A DNA stretch of 64,000 bases from Lytechinus variegatus. Taxonomy: Eukaryota; Echinodermata; Echinoidea; Temnopleuroida; Toxopneustidae. Below, in pieces: positions 26,301-33,621 of the stretch. Each line of letters opens with the position of its first letter. Within the stretch, counting starts at the first letter, position 1. Under the pieces are notes generated by a model that worked only from the letters and a program-made list of their open reading frames with translations, was not told the origin of the DNA and ran no database searches. Both the position numbers and the translations under genes were made by a program. The stretch lies in NCBI RefSeq assembly GCF_018143015.1, contig NC_054757.1, forward strand, positions 9,124,001 through 9,188,000, in the 5' to 3' direction.

Positions 26301-27184
26301 TAACGATCCACGAAAAAATATTAAAAGGTGCTGAAACAACCCCATGTTTGAAATTTCTTATGTGAGTTTGGGCAATAACATAGAAATATGTCCATTACAT
26401 ATGTATCTATTGTTCCCATTATCTTACGATCCACGAAAAAATATTAAAAGGTGCTGAAACAACCCCATGTTTGAAATTTCTTATGTGAGTATGGGCAATA
26501 ACATAGAAATATGTCCATTACATATGTATCTATTGTTCCCATTATCTTACGATCCACGAAAAAATATTAAAAGGTGCTGAAACAACCCCATGTTTGAAAT
26601 TTCTTATGTGAGTATGGGCAATAACATAGAAATATGTCCATTACATATGTATCTATTGTTCCCATTATCTTACGATCCACGAAAAAATATTAAAAGGTGC
26701 TGAAACAACCCCATGTTTGAAATTTCTTATGTGAATATGGGCAATAACATAGAAATATGTCCATTACATATGTATCTATTGTTCCCATTATCTTACGATC
26801 CATTATCTAACGATCCACGAAAAAATATTAAAAGGTGCTGAAACAACCCCATGTTTGAAATTTCTTATGTGAGTATGGGCAATAACATAGAAATATGTCC
26901 ATTACATATGTATCTATCGTTCCCATTATCTTACGATCCATTATCTTACGATCCACGAAAAAATATTAAAAGGTGCTGAAACAACCCCATGTTTGAAATT
27001 TCTTATTTGAATTTGGGCAGTAACATAGAAATATGTCCATTACATATGTATCTATTGTTCCCATTATCTTACGATCCACAGCTTATCGGCTGCCTTCTGA
27101 CGTGGCTCTTCATCGGGAAGATCAGGGAGGCTCAAGATCAGTATGACTATCATCAAGCGCCAACCTCCTCGGATAAAAATTAAG
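5312..27184 (+). CDS. TSPAN15: TSPAN15-like TspanC8 tetraspanin, whole gene (7 coding exons plus an alternative last exon)
   Basis: Joined exons 5312-5389, 14756-14941, 15666-15740, 18694-18789, 20708-20818, 21367-21540 and 27082-27183 give a 273-residue four-pass membrane protein; every junction is phase 0. Transmembrane segments lie near residues 14-36, 55-78, 89-110 and 228-252. The large extracellular loop has CCG at 148-150 and eight cysteines (148, 149, 165, 171, 177, 178, 191, 214), the TspanC8 signature. Features matching TSPAN15 from memory are VGIYAEIEK after TM1, LENYYDDPD, CGVPFSCC, IYVRGCT and LGVCLPQ before TM4. Known family role: TspanC8 proteins bind the metalloprotease ADAM10, control its exit from the endoplasmic reticulum and its substrate choice. 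Orthology is inferred from motif likeness; TSPAN33 is the main alternative. The two possible terminal exons would give 273- or 260-residue isoforms. Confidence 0.88.
5854..7404. repeat. Dispersed word cluster GTTACGTATGGGACA
   Basis: The 13-15 bp word occurs at 5854 (+, last two bases differ), 6652 (+), 7046 (-), 7214 (+) and 7390 (-). The three kilobase-internal copies are perfect 15-mers although the AT-rich DNA between them shows no evident similarity. Most copies are flanked by TTTT/AAAA-rich runs. I do not recognise a known transposon family. Confidence 0.75.
5916..6547. mobile_element. Harbinger-like MITE with AATCATGATTC words
   Basis: A 632-base element with ~20+ bp imperfect inverted ends (GGCTGCATTTAATCGAC on the left; complement GGCTGCGTTTATGCGAC on the right), flanked on both sides by TTA. 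A 3 bp TTA target duplication is the rule for PIF/Harbinger elements. Inside, the word AATCATGATTC and close variants recur at both ends, plus an inner inverted pair around AAACGTCTTTCAAATCAC / GAAAGACGTTTCTG. No transposase is encoded. Confidence 0.65.
7531..8118. mobile_element. Long-arm palindromic MITE (TTAAAGGTCAAGTCCACC), copy 1
   Basis: 588 bases whose two ends are inverted repeats about 200 bases long, starting TTAAAGGTCAAGTCCACCTC on each strand. The arms include AAAATCGGATGTAAAATAAG and its complement. It has no protein. A second copy lies at 20067-20673 and a partial right end (GGGTGGACTTACCCTTTAAT) near 30268. It would fold as one long hairpin in RNA. Confidence 0.8.
9777..9923. 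mobile_element. Degenerate GGGGCCCGTTGCAG-family palindrome, copy 2
   Basis: It starts GGGGTCCTTTGCAGAAAGAC and ends GCAACTCTTCCTGCAGTGGG. The middle, GCGCTGTTGATTGGTTGAAA, is the reverse complement of the core of the 2127 copy, so the element is the same family in the other orientation, with more decay. Confidence 0.65.
11636..12398. repeat. Two-unit tandem repeat bounded by ATCACGGACGGAC
   Basis: Two ~375-base AT-rich units are aligned by CACTCTAGTTTTATTGTTTT at about 11670 and 12047. The 13-mer ATCACGGACGGAC or its complement occurs at 11636 (-), 11820 (+, one change), 11987 (-), 12009 (-), 12185 (+), 12207 (+) and 12386 (-), marking unit borders and midpoints. There is no open reading frame of note. 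I do not recognise the family. Confidence 0.75.
13304..13538. repeat. Word cluster GGGGTAAGTTGTGMCA
   Basis: Copies at 13304 (+), 13481 (-, GCTCAACTTGCCCCA), 13501 (+) and 13523 (+). The core GGGGTAAGTTG(A/T)G(A/C)C is kept while the intervening DNA is not similar. It has the same style as the neighbouring clusters with other words. Confidence 0.65.
13819..13881. repeat. Word cluster AATCAAGTTGC
   Basis: AATCAAGTTGC appears at 13819 and 13839 and its complement at 13851 and 13871. The second and third copies abut with one extra base and form a palindrome centred near 13850. Confidence 0.7.
14001..14405. repeat. Second group of GTCCGTCCGTGAT words
   Basis: Three tandem 13-mers (14001, 14014 with one change, 14027) and single copies at 14215 and 14393, all in plus orientation. 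They are the same word as in the tandem repeat 2-2.7 kb upstream. Confidence 0.75.
14468..14690. repeat. Imperfect (ATC)n trinucleotide microsatellite
   Basis: A run of CATCAT, CACCAC and CGTCAT triplets ending about 65 bases before the exon 2 acceptor. It is pyrimidine-rich on the plus strand, and any reading frame through it is low-complexity and not a gene. Confidence 0.85.
14756..14941 (+). CDS. TSPAN15: Tetraspanin exon 2 (TM1 end, small loop, TM2)
   Basis: 62 codons between ...AAACAAG and GTAAGTG. It reads LVGTTLLAVGIYAEIEKRNY and later NPAIVLLVIGCFMFVLTF, then GALRENITLLKI, matching the small extracellular loop and TM2 of TSPAN15. The acceptor pyrimidine tract is interrupted by a few purines, but phase and homology fit. 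Confidence 0.88.
15666..15740 (+). CDS. TSPAN15: Tetraspanin exon 3 (TM3)
   Basis: 25 codons, FGWTISIVFLLQLIAAILAI then VFKTK, between TTTGTAG and GTAAGC. A 75-base TM3 exon is typical of tetraspanin genes. Confidence 0.87.
15810..16079. mobile_element. GGGCCC-ended palindromic element around ATTGATCGGATCAAT
   Basis: It starts GGGCCCTGTCTTCCAAAGAG and ends CTCCTTGTTGCGGGCC, with near-inverted inner words (GATTGATCCGATCGATCG and CTATTGATCGGATCAATC). It directly abuts the next element, so one may have inserted beside or into the other. Confidence 0.55.
16080..16238. mobile_element. Palindromic MITE, GGGAGYGTTT family, copy 2
   Basis: Ends GGGGGGCGTTTCATGAAAGG and, on the complement, CAGGGAGGCATTTCATCAAT. 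Inside are inverted GACAAGT words and GGCCAATCAGAATCAAGG. Same family as 544, 33691 and 44080. Confidence 0.65.
16857..17156. mobile_element. TTTAAACTCAGGTTTAAAGTT palindromic MITE, copy 1
   Basis: Left arm CTTAAACTCAGGTTTAAAGT, right arm AACTTTAAACCCGAGTTTAA. A better preserved copy is at 52318-52613. Borders are approximate. It lies in tetraspanin intron 3, which otherwise shows no exon. Confidence 0.55.
17816..18110. repeat. TGGTCTA word cluster
   Basis: TGGTCTA occurs at 17816, 17866, 17901, 18032 and 18080, with TTGGTCTA spanning about 17959-17966, all in plus orientation; AAGATC followed by ACC/ATC/GCC recurs between them. A related stretch with GGTCTAATTGCCA and TTTTGTCTAATTTCC lies near 10540-10660. 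There is no coding potential. Confidence 0.6.
18694..18789 (+). CDS. TSPAN15: Tetraspanin exon 4 (start of large loop)
   Basis: 32 codons between TTTCTGTAG and GTAAGT, reading AKELVSSGFSSALENYYDDP then DIHFAVDTVQQK. This is the helix-A/B part of the large extracellular loop; ENYYDD is also in vertebrate TSPAN15. Confidence 0.87.
18790..20707 (+). other. Tetraspanin intron 4
   Basis: It contains a degenerate short repeat with TATAGCGCTTTATCAATCTA and AAGCGCTTCAAAATTATTAT around 19320-19460 (seen widely as a dispersed class, though I cannot name it), a poly-C tract near 19900, and the second long-arm palindrome that ends 35 bases before exon 5. No exon is visible. Confidence 0.7.
20067..20673. 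mobile_element. Long-arm palindromic MITE, copy 2, next to exon 5
   Basis: The same family as 7531-8118: arms start TAAAAGGTCAAGTCAAG and end GGTGGACTTATCCTTTAAT, with AAAATTGGATGTAAAATAAG and its inverted partner. It is more diverged than copy 1. Its right end lies about 35 bases from the exon 5 acceptor. Confidence 0.75.
20708..20818 (+). CDS. TSPAN15: Tetraspanin exon 5 (CCG, TspanC8 cysteines)
   Basis: 37 codons from a TGATATAG acceptor to a GTAAAG donor. It reads LECCGGFDFNDWENNMYFAC, then QGRASCGVPFSCCVTTK, supplying six of the eight large-loop cysteines. The acceptor has a short pyrimidine tract (TTCTATTCTTTTTGATATAG). Confidence 0.9.
20819..21366 (+). other. Tetraspanin intron 5, purine-rich
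   Basis: 548 bases dominated by GGGAGAAAGTGAGGGAGA-type purine tracts with two long G runs (near 20837 and 20992). Reading frames on the minus strand through it are low-complexity. No gene. Confidence 0.75.
21367..21540 (+). CDS. TSPAN15: Tetraspanin exon 6 (end of large loop, TM4 first half)
   Basis: 58 codons between CTTTAG and GTAAGC. Contains NTQCGVDVRRG, LIYVRGCTDALLVWF and DIFIGLTLGVCLPQ. The last two cysteines of the TspanC8 pattern are here. The phase-0 end after LPQ can join either of two downstream exons. Confidence 0.9.
21628..21904 (+). mobile_element. tRNA-derived SINE, full copy
   Basis: The head GGAGCGTTGTGGCCCAGTGG looks like a tRNA 5' half with an A-box, and GGGTTCGAATCCCAGCC is a B-box. 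A ~190-base body follows, ending in a (TATTAT) tail. A head-only copy lies on the other strand at 39886-40000, which confirms a dispersed family. It lies 87 bases past exon 6. Confidence 0.8.
23199..23261 (+). CDS. TSPAN15: Alternative terminal exon of the tetraspanin (exon 7a)
   Basis: After a strong pyrimidine tract (TATTTTTCTTCAG) the sequence reads LLGCFLAFLFISKIEHTRYQ and a TGA. In the same phase as exon 7b it completes TM4 (LPQ-LLGCFLAFLFISKIE versus LPQ-LIGCLLTWLFIGKIR). Eight of the first 15 residues match exon 7b, so the two exons look like a tandem duplication. It would give a 260-residue protein with a 7-residue cytoplasmic tail. Transcript evidence is lacking. Confidence 0.72.
   Translation: MLGCFLAFLFISKIEHTRYQ
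24290..24430. repeat. G-tract dispersed repeat
   Basis: It runs CACTGGCGGATCCAGG, a G run, a C run, and ends GTGCCACCCCCCTTGG. It looks like another short element carrying long G/C homopolymers. The family is not identified. Confidence 0.5.
25470..25622. mobile_element. GGCCCGTTTCATAAAG palindrome
   Basis: Left end GGCCCGTTTCATAAAGAACT, right-end complement GGGGCCCATTTCATAAAGGA. Inner ATGGTAACTACCATGGTAAC has partial inverted partners. It is a relative of the GGGGCCCGTTGCA class; a similar but older copy is at 36077. Confidence 0.65.
26175..27081 (+). repeat. 123-base minisatellite ending in the last-exon acceptor
   Basis: Seven units start with CGAAAAAATATTAAAAGG at 26175, 26311, 26434, 26557, 26680, 26818 and 26956. 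The usual period is 123; three units are longer by ~14-15 bases because the ATTATCT(A/T)ACGATCC end-piece is doubled. The units are nearly identical. The last unit changes from CCACGAAA to CCACAG and runs directly into exon 7b. Confidence 0.9.
27082..27184 (+). CDS. TSPAN15: Tetraspanin terminal exon 7b (TM4 end, tail, stop)
   Basis: It reads LIGCLLTWLFIGKIREAQDQ, then YDYHQAPTSSDKN and TAA (27181-27183). It completes TM4 and gives a 25-residue cytoplasmic tail with YDYH. The acceptor CGATCCACAG has a modest pyrimidine tract supplied by the minisatellite. Confidence 0.82.
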
Positions 27185-28674
27185 AACGATCCGAAATACA
27201 GTTCATACCAAGTTATAGCAGTATTCATTGGCACAGACTAGAGTTGCTGCCACAATCTCCCGCTGATGGCAATGATTAAAGGGGCTTAAACGTTTGGTAA
27301 GGTATCCTACTGGTTATTTTTTTTCATGAATCCTAATTTCAAGTTTATAGTATAATATGTGTTGTATTTCAAAGTGTCATGCTAAGATAGTAACATGGGT
27401 TACAATCTTACCTGAAAAAAGAGCCTGAAACAGACTTAAAAGCCTTCACATGATGTTTTATATACATTTATTAAACATTTTCAGTGTCTACATATAGCAT
27501 TTGAGCATGATTTATACTGAACATGTACATAGATGTACATAAGAGTATTGGAATTGAATGTTGTTTTCTTTGGAAATGACTCTAAACCTGTTTAATTGGA
27601 CACTACCCATTAAATCCTTGTCTTGCTGAGAAAAATCACCATCTCAATGAAAATTCTTTGATCACACCATTGTTGGACCATATTAGGTTCAGCAAATCTA
27701 TGGATGGTCCGTTATATCTGACTGCCTAGAAAGCATGAATTTACATGTAAGTATTCAACCAAATTAAGGAATGATGACCTCAAAAATCTCTACATAGTAG
27801 TATGTGAGACTTGGCAAGGAAGATTGAGATAGGTTGTCTTGGTTATACACATGGTAATCTGTATAAACAGTCTATCACTTTCTAATTTAGCTATGACATC
27901 ACCACTTAAACCTAGGGAGAAACTCTTGCACTCATCGCGAAAAGATGTATGCCATTCACCTAAGTTGGTGTTTGCCGAGTCACTTGTACTGCAAGTAGAA
28001 CAAAAACATATGGAACTTCATACAAATGGTTAGCCTTAATATTTAGTTGTTGTTTATTTATAGTATGAATATGATAATCTCTTAAGTACCAAATGAATTA
28101 AAAAAGTTAAAAGAATGAATTTCAGCTTTCCCATAACTGCAACATCACCTGAAGGCCATCACCTCAATATGTAAGAATGTTGTCTGTAGGCTGAGCCAAT
28201 GAATCTTCCTTTTTTCTTTTACAGAAAAATAAATTCTTGTACAGTAGAGGCTGAGTGATAATTTTCTGAAATTAGTTAATTGGTTTAGCTACAAACCAAT
28301 AGTGAGGTTGGGCTCATAATGTATATACATGAGCAACTAAAAAGTGCTTTATTTTCATGTACATGCTGTCTTTCTCGATAAAACTCTTGGGACTACATTT
28401 TATATTTCTATTTTATGAAAATTGAAATGGTGTAATCATATTGATATTTTTCATACAGTTAGTGAGCTGAATTAACAAATTCTTGGGGAATTATTATCCT
28501 GGGTAGTGTGTATTAGAGATTGCTTTCTTGATGCAAAATTATGTATTTTTGAGATCCAATATCATTTGGATGAATGAGAGACATATATACTTGCCAATCT
28601 ACATCTCGGACATTGAAACTTTCTACTTCTAAACAGTTTAAAATCTATTGTTTTGATGTAAATGATAATATTAA

Positions 28675-28880
28675 TGATGATAAATGATAGTGAACGATAA
28701 TGAATAAAAATTATTATAATGAATGATAATAAATGATAATGAATGACAATAATGAAAATGAATGATAATGAAAAGGAACGATAATAATGAATAATAATGA
28801 TAAGAATCAATGATAATGAATAATAATGAATGATAGTAAATGATAAACAATGATAATGAATGATAATAGTAATAATACAA
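28675..28880. repeat. AATGATAATGA microsatellite
   Basis: About 200 bases of imperfect ATGATAATGA units. Long minus-strand reading frames here (IIIHYHSLS-like) are low complexity. Confidence 0.85.
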
Positions 28881-29029
28881 TTTACAAGAGTATTGTGAAT
28901 TGGTGAATTGAGCATGACAGATAATGCATGAAGGTGACTTTATTTGCCAGAATTATAGTCCCCACTCAAATCCAGACAAAACAATTTAATTTTGAAAATT
29001 CAAATCTACATTTTCATTCATGTCCTCCT

Positions 29030-29084
29030 TCATGTTCTTCTTCATCTTCTCCTCCATCTTCTTTTTCTTCTCCTGCTCCCCCTC

Positions 29085-29118
<34 letters not shown>

Positions 29119-29144
29119 TTCTACTACTACTATTACTACTTCTA

Positions 29145-29175
<31 letters not shown>

Positions 29176-29362
29176 GCTACTTCCACTTCTTCTGTATCTT
29201 CTCCTCATTTCTTCTTCTCCTTCTTATTCTTCTTCTACTACTACTACTACTACTACTACTTCAACTTCTTCTGTATCTTCTCCTTATTTCTTCTTCTCCT
29301 TATTCTACTACTACTACTTCAACTTCTTCTGTATCTTCTCATTATTTCTTTTCCTTATTCTT

Positions 29363-29399
<37 letters not shown>

Positions 29400-29590
29400 A
29401 GCTTCTTCTGTATCTTCTCCTTATTTCTTCTTGTCCTTCTTATTCTTCTACTACTCCTACTACTACTGCTACTACTACTACTACTACTACTATTACAGCT
29501 TCTTCTGTATCTTCTTTTTCTTCTTCTGTATATTCTCCTTCTTCCTCTTCTTCTCCTGTATCTTCTCCTTCTTCCCCTTCTCCTTGATCC
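29030..29590. repeat. (TAC)n and (TTC)n pyrimidine microsatellite, 560 bases
   Basis: Blocks of TACTAC alternate with TTCTTC and TCCTCC. All three plus-strand frames stay open for over 200 codons as poly-Leu, poly-Tyr or Ser/Thr runs, which is a composition effect and not a protein gene. Confidence 0.9.
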
Positions 29591-31009
29591 TCCTCATTTC
29601 TTCATGCAATCATTGCTCAGGTGCTATAAAAATTGTCATAAATACTATCTTACATGCAAGTAAAAAATTTTTATAATGCAAATTTGATATGTACCAGTAA
29701 CTTTCAAAATACATTAGCGCATGTATGATTTTTTAAAACTCATATTATGACTTCATTATTGATTATAGTATAATCCAATCAGGGATATATGCTATGACTG
29801 CCTATGTATCATCATACTGTCTATTATCTAATGTGGACTAAATTTATTATGCTTTCTCACATGTTTTACTTTATATTGTTTTTGTGATACCAATAATATC
29901 TAGTATCACCTCAATGTAAGTTACTGAAATTTTATTCAAATCTTCTCAAATGACCAAGTCACAGACTTGCTGCATTTTGGTAACATTGTGTGGTATGCAA
30001 ATGAAGCTGGTGATCGCAATTTTCACAAAAACATATTTTCTTGTAAAATTTGCATTAAATCAAACACCTTTGTGGTAAGCTAGTGAGCAAAGAACATCAA
30101 GTGTGTGGCACTGTTGGCTCACCTATGTACATACCCCTCTCTGTAAATGGAAAAGTTTATCAAATGAAACTTGATTCAAAATTTGACATCCAATATTTGT
30201 TGAAATTTTCAATGAGCTATCATTTTGTGTATTTTTTTTCTCAATTTACTCAAATCAACTTTTTATTTGGGTGGACTTACCCTTTAATCCCTGTTTGCAC
30301 CTTAATTTTTGATGAATAACTATCATTTAATTACTTTTCACTTGATTTGTTATTATTCCCCTGGTTTTTCTTGTTTTCATGTTTATAGAAGAGGTTGTTT
30401 TCTATTTATTAGTTACAGTCTACAGATCACCTTGCCTGCTATACTTTTGCTTATACTTTTATTGCTGAGATATATTTAGAATCAAGTATACCTTGCCTTT
30501 TCTGTTATGTATTCAAAATTGTGCGTATATTGACACTTTTATTTCACTTTTGTTTATAATGCCTATACATGTTTGTACCCTATACATCTAAAAATATGAC
30601 TAAGAATTTTTCAACACTTTATTTTGTCCTGTATATTGGATGAGGCTTTAGAATTGCAATTGCCATGTAGGTTAGAATTATGGTTATATATTAAAAGTGT
30701 AGAGTAAATTCTAGGTTGAATTTGAGAATTTAGTCAGTGAAGGAATTTTATGCACATCAATTCCTGAAGAGCATGCACTGTATAATGAAATGATTTATTC
30801 TCATGTTTTTACTTGATCCGGTGTTCCTTACTCTTGTCATTCTAGTTAACATAAATTTCCCATTTCTATTTAAGTATATTTTGAGGGAGTCTTGTGCTTT
30901 GAATGAGAGCTAGAAGAGAAATGACATTCTTCCAAGCATTTTGCTAGTTTGTTTGTTCATGTAATATTAAATGTCGTCAAGGGTTTGAGTAAGAAGAACA
31001 TGCACCAGT

Positions 31010-31240
31010 GGCGTACCTAGGATTTTCCACGGGGGGGGGGGGGGAGCAAATTCATCCGCCAAAAAATTTGACAAGCAAAAAAAAAAAAGGTCTTCAAGTT
31101 CAAAGGAGTGGGCCAGGGATTTGGTGTGACCCATAAGGGGGGGGGGTGGGTCTGGCAGGGATACGTCCCTTGCATGGGTTGTGACTCGTCAGGGGGGAGG
31201 GAAGTCTGTCCTCCCTCCCCCCCTGTAGGTATGCTGGTGG
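31010..31240. mobile_element. AGTGGCGTACCTAG poly-G element, copy 2
   Basis: It starts CAGTGGCGTACCTAGGATTT, followed by a G run, an AAATTTGACAAGCAAA module, AGGTCTTCAAGTTCAAAGG and ends TGTAGGTATGCTGG. It is the longest of three copies. Confidence 0.75.
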
Positions 31241-31341
31241 CATGCACAGTGTTCATTTAGAATATGTCTCATGCAGTTAGACCATTTCAAAAGTAACAAG
31301 AGCATGTAATTTTTATGCTGGAGCAAATAATGTGTATTATA

Positions 31342-31864
31342 CAGTGTGTCCCAGAAAAAAGGGAAAACGAGATTTCTACATCTTTTTTCTTCAAAGGGAA
31401 ATTAATTATAATCTCTCATGTACATCATCATACAATTCAATAATTCCTCTACATTTTGATACCTAAGACAAACATTTCACGCATTAACGAGTTTGAAATT
31501 TTGATGTCAAATCCAGGTTGCGCAGAAAAATTTGACGATATCGGTTTGTGATACGATGATCATGCTTATTCGACGATTGGCTCATTAGCATTTCCTTTGT
31601 ATTATTTTTTAAGATGCTCTCACTAATCCATGAGAGTGGATTCAGATTCACACGTGAGTTTTCTGCGCAAATGATTTCTGACATGCCTCAATAATTATTG
31701 TTTGCATTCTGCCTTGCGCAAACGATATGCTAAGATGTTGGTCTCATAGTAAAGATGAGATTCCACCCTTACCATTAATATCAAATTTATATCATGAAAA
31801 TTTATTTGATAATTGTGAAATCAATCTCTCTGAAAAAAGGGTTTCTCTTTTCTGGGACACACTG
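31342..31864. mobile_element. Tc1/mariner-type MITE with TA target site
   Basis: Inverted ends CAGTGTGTCCCAGAAAAAAG and complement CAGTGTGTCCCAGAAAAGAG, flanked by TA at 31340 and 31865. The TA duplication and CAGTGTGTCCC-like ends fit the Tc1/mariner superfamily. The 523-base interior has no transposase. Confidence 0.75.
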
Positions 31865-33424
31865 TATACTGATGTGGATCCTTGTTATTTGATAAACCAT
31901 CCCCATCTCACAACCATGACTGGTCAATAGAACAAGTCATTAGTACAAGTCATCAATATTTTATTCTTTGTTGGCTAATAAATAACTGTTTACATGATTT
32001 TCTGGCCATCATTTGACTAGGATCCATTATTTTATAAAAAGTTTTTCCAAATTTGTGCCTTAGTATGTCGCCTTATAATAAGCCTTACAATAAGCAAGAA
32101 CCCCCCCAAAAAAAAAAAATCCCAATACACCTAATCACATGTACACTGTATGAGCAAGAATGAATTTAGTTGTCGACTGTATATTTTCAATTAAATGATG
32201 TGACATATTTTGAGTATGAATAGAGTGCATGGATATATTTTATGTATGAGTAGGATTTTGTATCACATTTTTATACATTTTGTTATTAATAAAAGTAAAT
32301 AAATGCATTTTAGGTAATGAAGAAGGAAACCTTAAAAAAATGTCCATATTGAAAAATTACCATAAAAAAGTAAATTTCTTTGGTACATGATATTTACATT
32401 TGTAACATTTACTATATCATCAAGGGATTGGTCTAGTCAAAGATGAAATCTGAATCTGGATTGCGACAACCCAGCATGAATAGAGTGAAACACGAAGAAT
32501 GTGTACCAGTTATTTGAGTCAGAGAGAGTTAATCACAGTCGACCCTGCATGTGCCCGTTGAGTAATCCTTTAACCAACTTTTTGTTGGAACTACACAACA
32601 AGCAATCATAAAGTAAATGTATTTTCCCCCACATTTCAACAAATTGTTTTATGGACAGATTTTACCGAACTATAGTTTTAGCGAACTTTTAGGTAGTGTG
32701 ACAGAACACAATGTTGTATATATATAGTTACACATTTTAATGATAATAATTGCAATGAGATATTAGATAAAGTATATTTTTAGCTCTAGACAATGCAATA
32801 AATTCATATGTTTCTATTCTATTGCGAAATTGCTTCAATTGTCACAATCTGTCGTATGACTTATTCTTTGTTGTCCAAATTCAAATGGACTTTCATGGTC
32901 TGGGGTCCTTGCAGAAATACTAGTGTGTAAATGCAACTGAGTAAATTATACCATATCCTACATGTGAATGCACGCTTCAGATTGGTTAAAAGTAAAGGTG
33001 CAAAGAGGTAGAGAGAGAAAGAGAGAGAAAACAGAACAGAGTTGACAGGTAATTATGTACCATGGAGATACATACTAAAACTAACAATATATCTCTATGT
33101 TATGTACCTACTACCAATTCAATTTATCGTGGACTTAGGCTTGTGAGGTAATCATACAAATTAAAAGTATGCCTCACAATTCCAGCTATTTTATCACACA
33201 TTGCAAAGGGTACCACATTTCCAAATCTTGGGGTTGGGATAAAGAAAAATGATTAAGTTCGTCCTGCAAATCCACTTGTCTTATTGAATTCGTTAGATTC
33301 CCCAAATACATGCATCATTCTATATTTTGGAAGACTACATGGAATCTCATTTCAGTTTTATAAAGAAATGAGCCTATTCGAGAAAAAGGTAGTATGGAAA
33401 ATGTATTAAAGTTCATTGTGTCCT

Positions 33425-33621
33425 CTAATGCCTTGGAATAACTCGATAGACATAAGCTCCGCTATGGTGAATTTGATCGTTTTCTTGGGCAGCATCTTGA
33501 TCGCCTGTCAAATTCTGCAAACCTTCATCTTCAGAACGTCTTTGAACACTATCCGGCCCGGCAATAAGGGCTCCTGCCGCCCCTACCAATTGGTAATCAT
33601 TGACAACAGCATGGGCATTTT
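33425..33621 (-). CDS. LRRC75-like exon 5 (C-terminus)
   Basis: After TTCATTTCTAG on the minus strand it reads NAHAVVNDYQLVGAAGALIA and ends IHHSGAYVYRVIPRH, TAG. The split codon G|AA with exon 4 restores a Glu. Low-complexity tail. An alternative is that exon 4 simply ends at its own in-frame TAG seven bases beyond the donor, giving a shorter protein. Confidence 0.6.

Larger units (their letters stand above)
21541..27081 (+). other. Tetraspanin intron 6, holding the alternative exon and a minisatellite
   Basis: Apart from the SINE, the alternative exon (23199), a G-tract repeat near 24290-24430, a TTTCATAAAG palindrome (25470) and the 123-base minisatellite (26175-27081), I see only AT-rich DNA without exon signals. 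Confidence 0.75.
27185..33424. other. Intergenic region between convergent genes
   Basis: It includes the tetraspanin 3' untranslated DNA, whose end I cannot place. It holds an AATGATAATGA microsatellite, a long pyrimidine microsatellite, a partial long-arm palindrome end near 30268, a poly-G element (31010) and a Tc1/mariner-type MITE (31342). No gene is recognised. Confidence 0.7.

Noticed and set aside
28928-29676. Overlapping open frames of about 220 codons in all three plus frames
   Set aside because: They are poly-Leu, poly-Tyr and Ser/Thr/Pro runs made by a TAC/TTC microsatellite; no real gene would leave all frames open this way.
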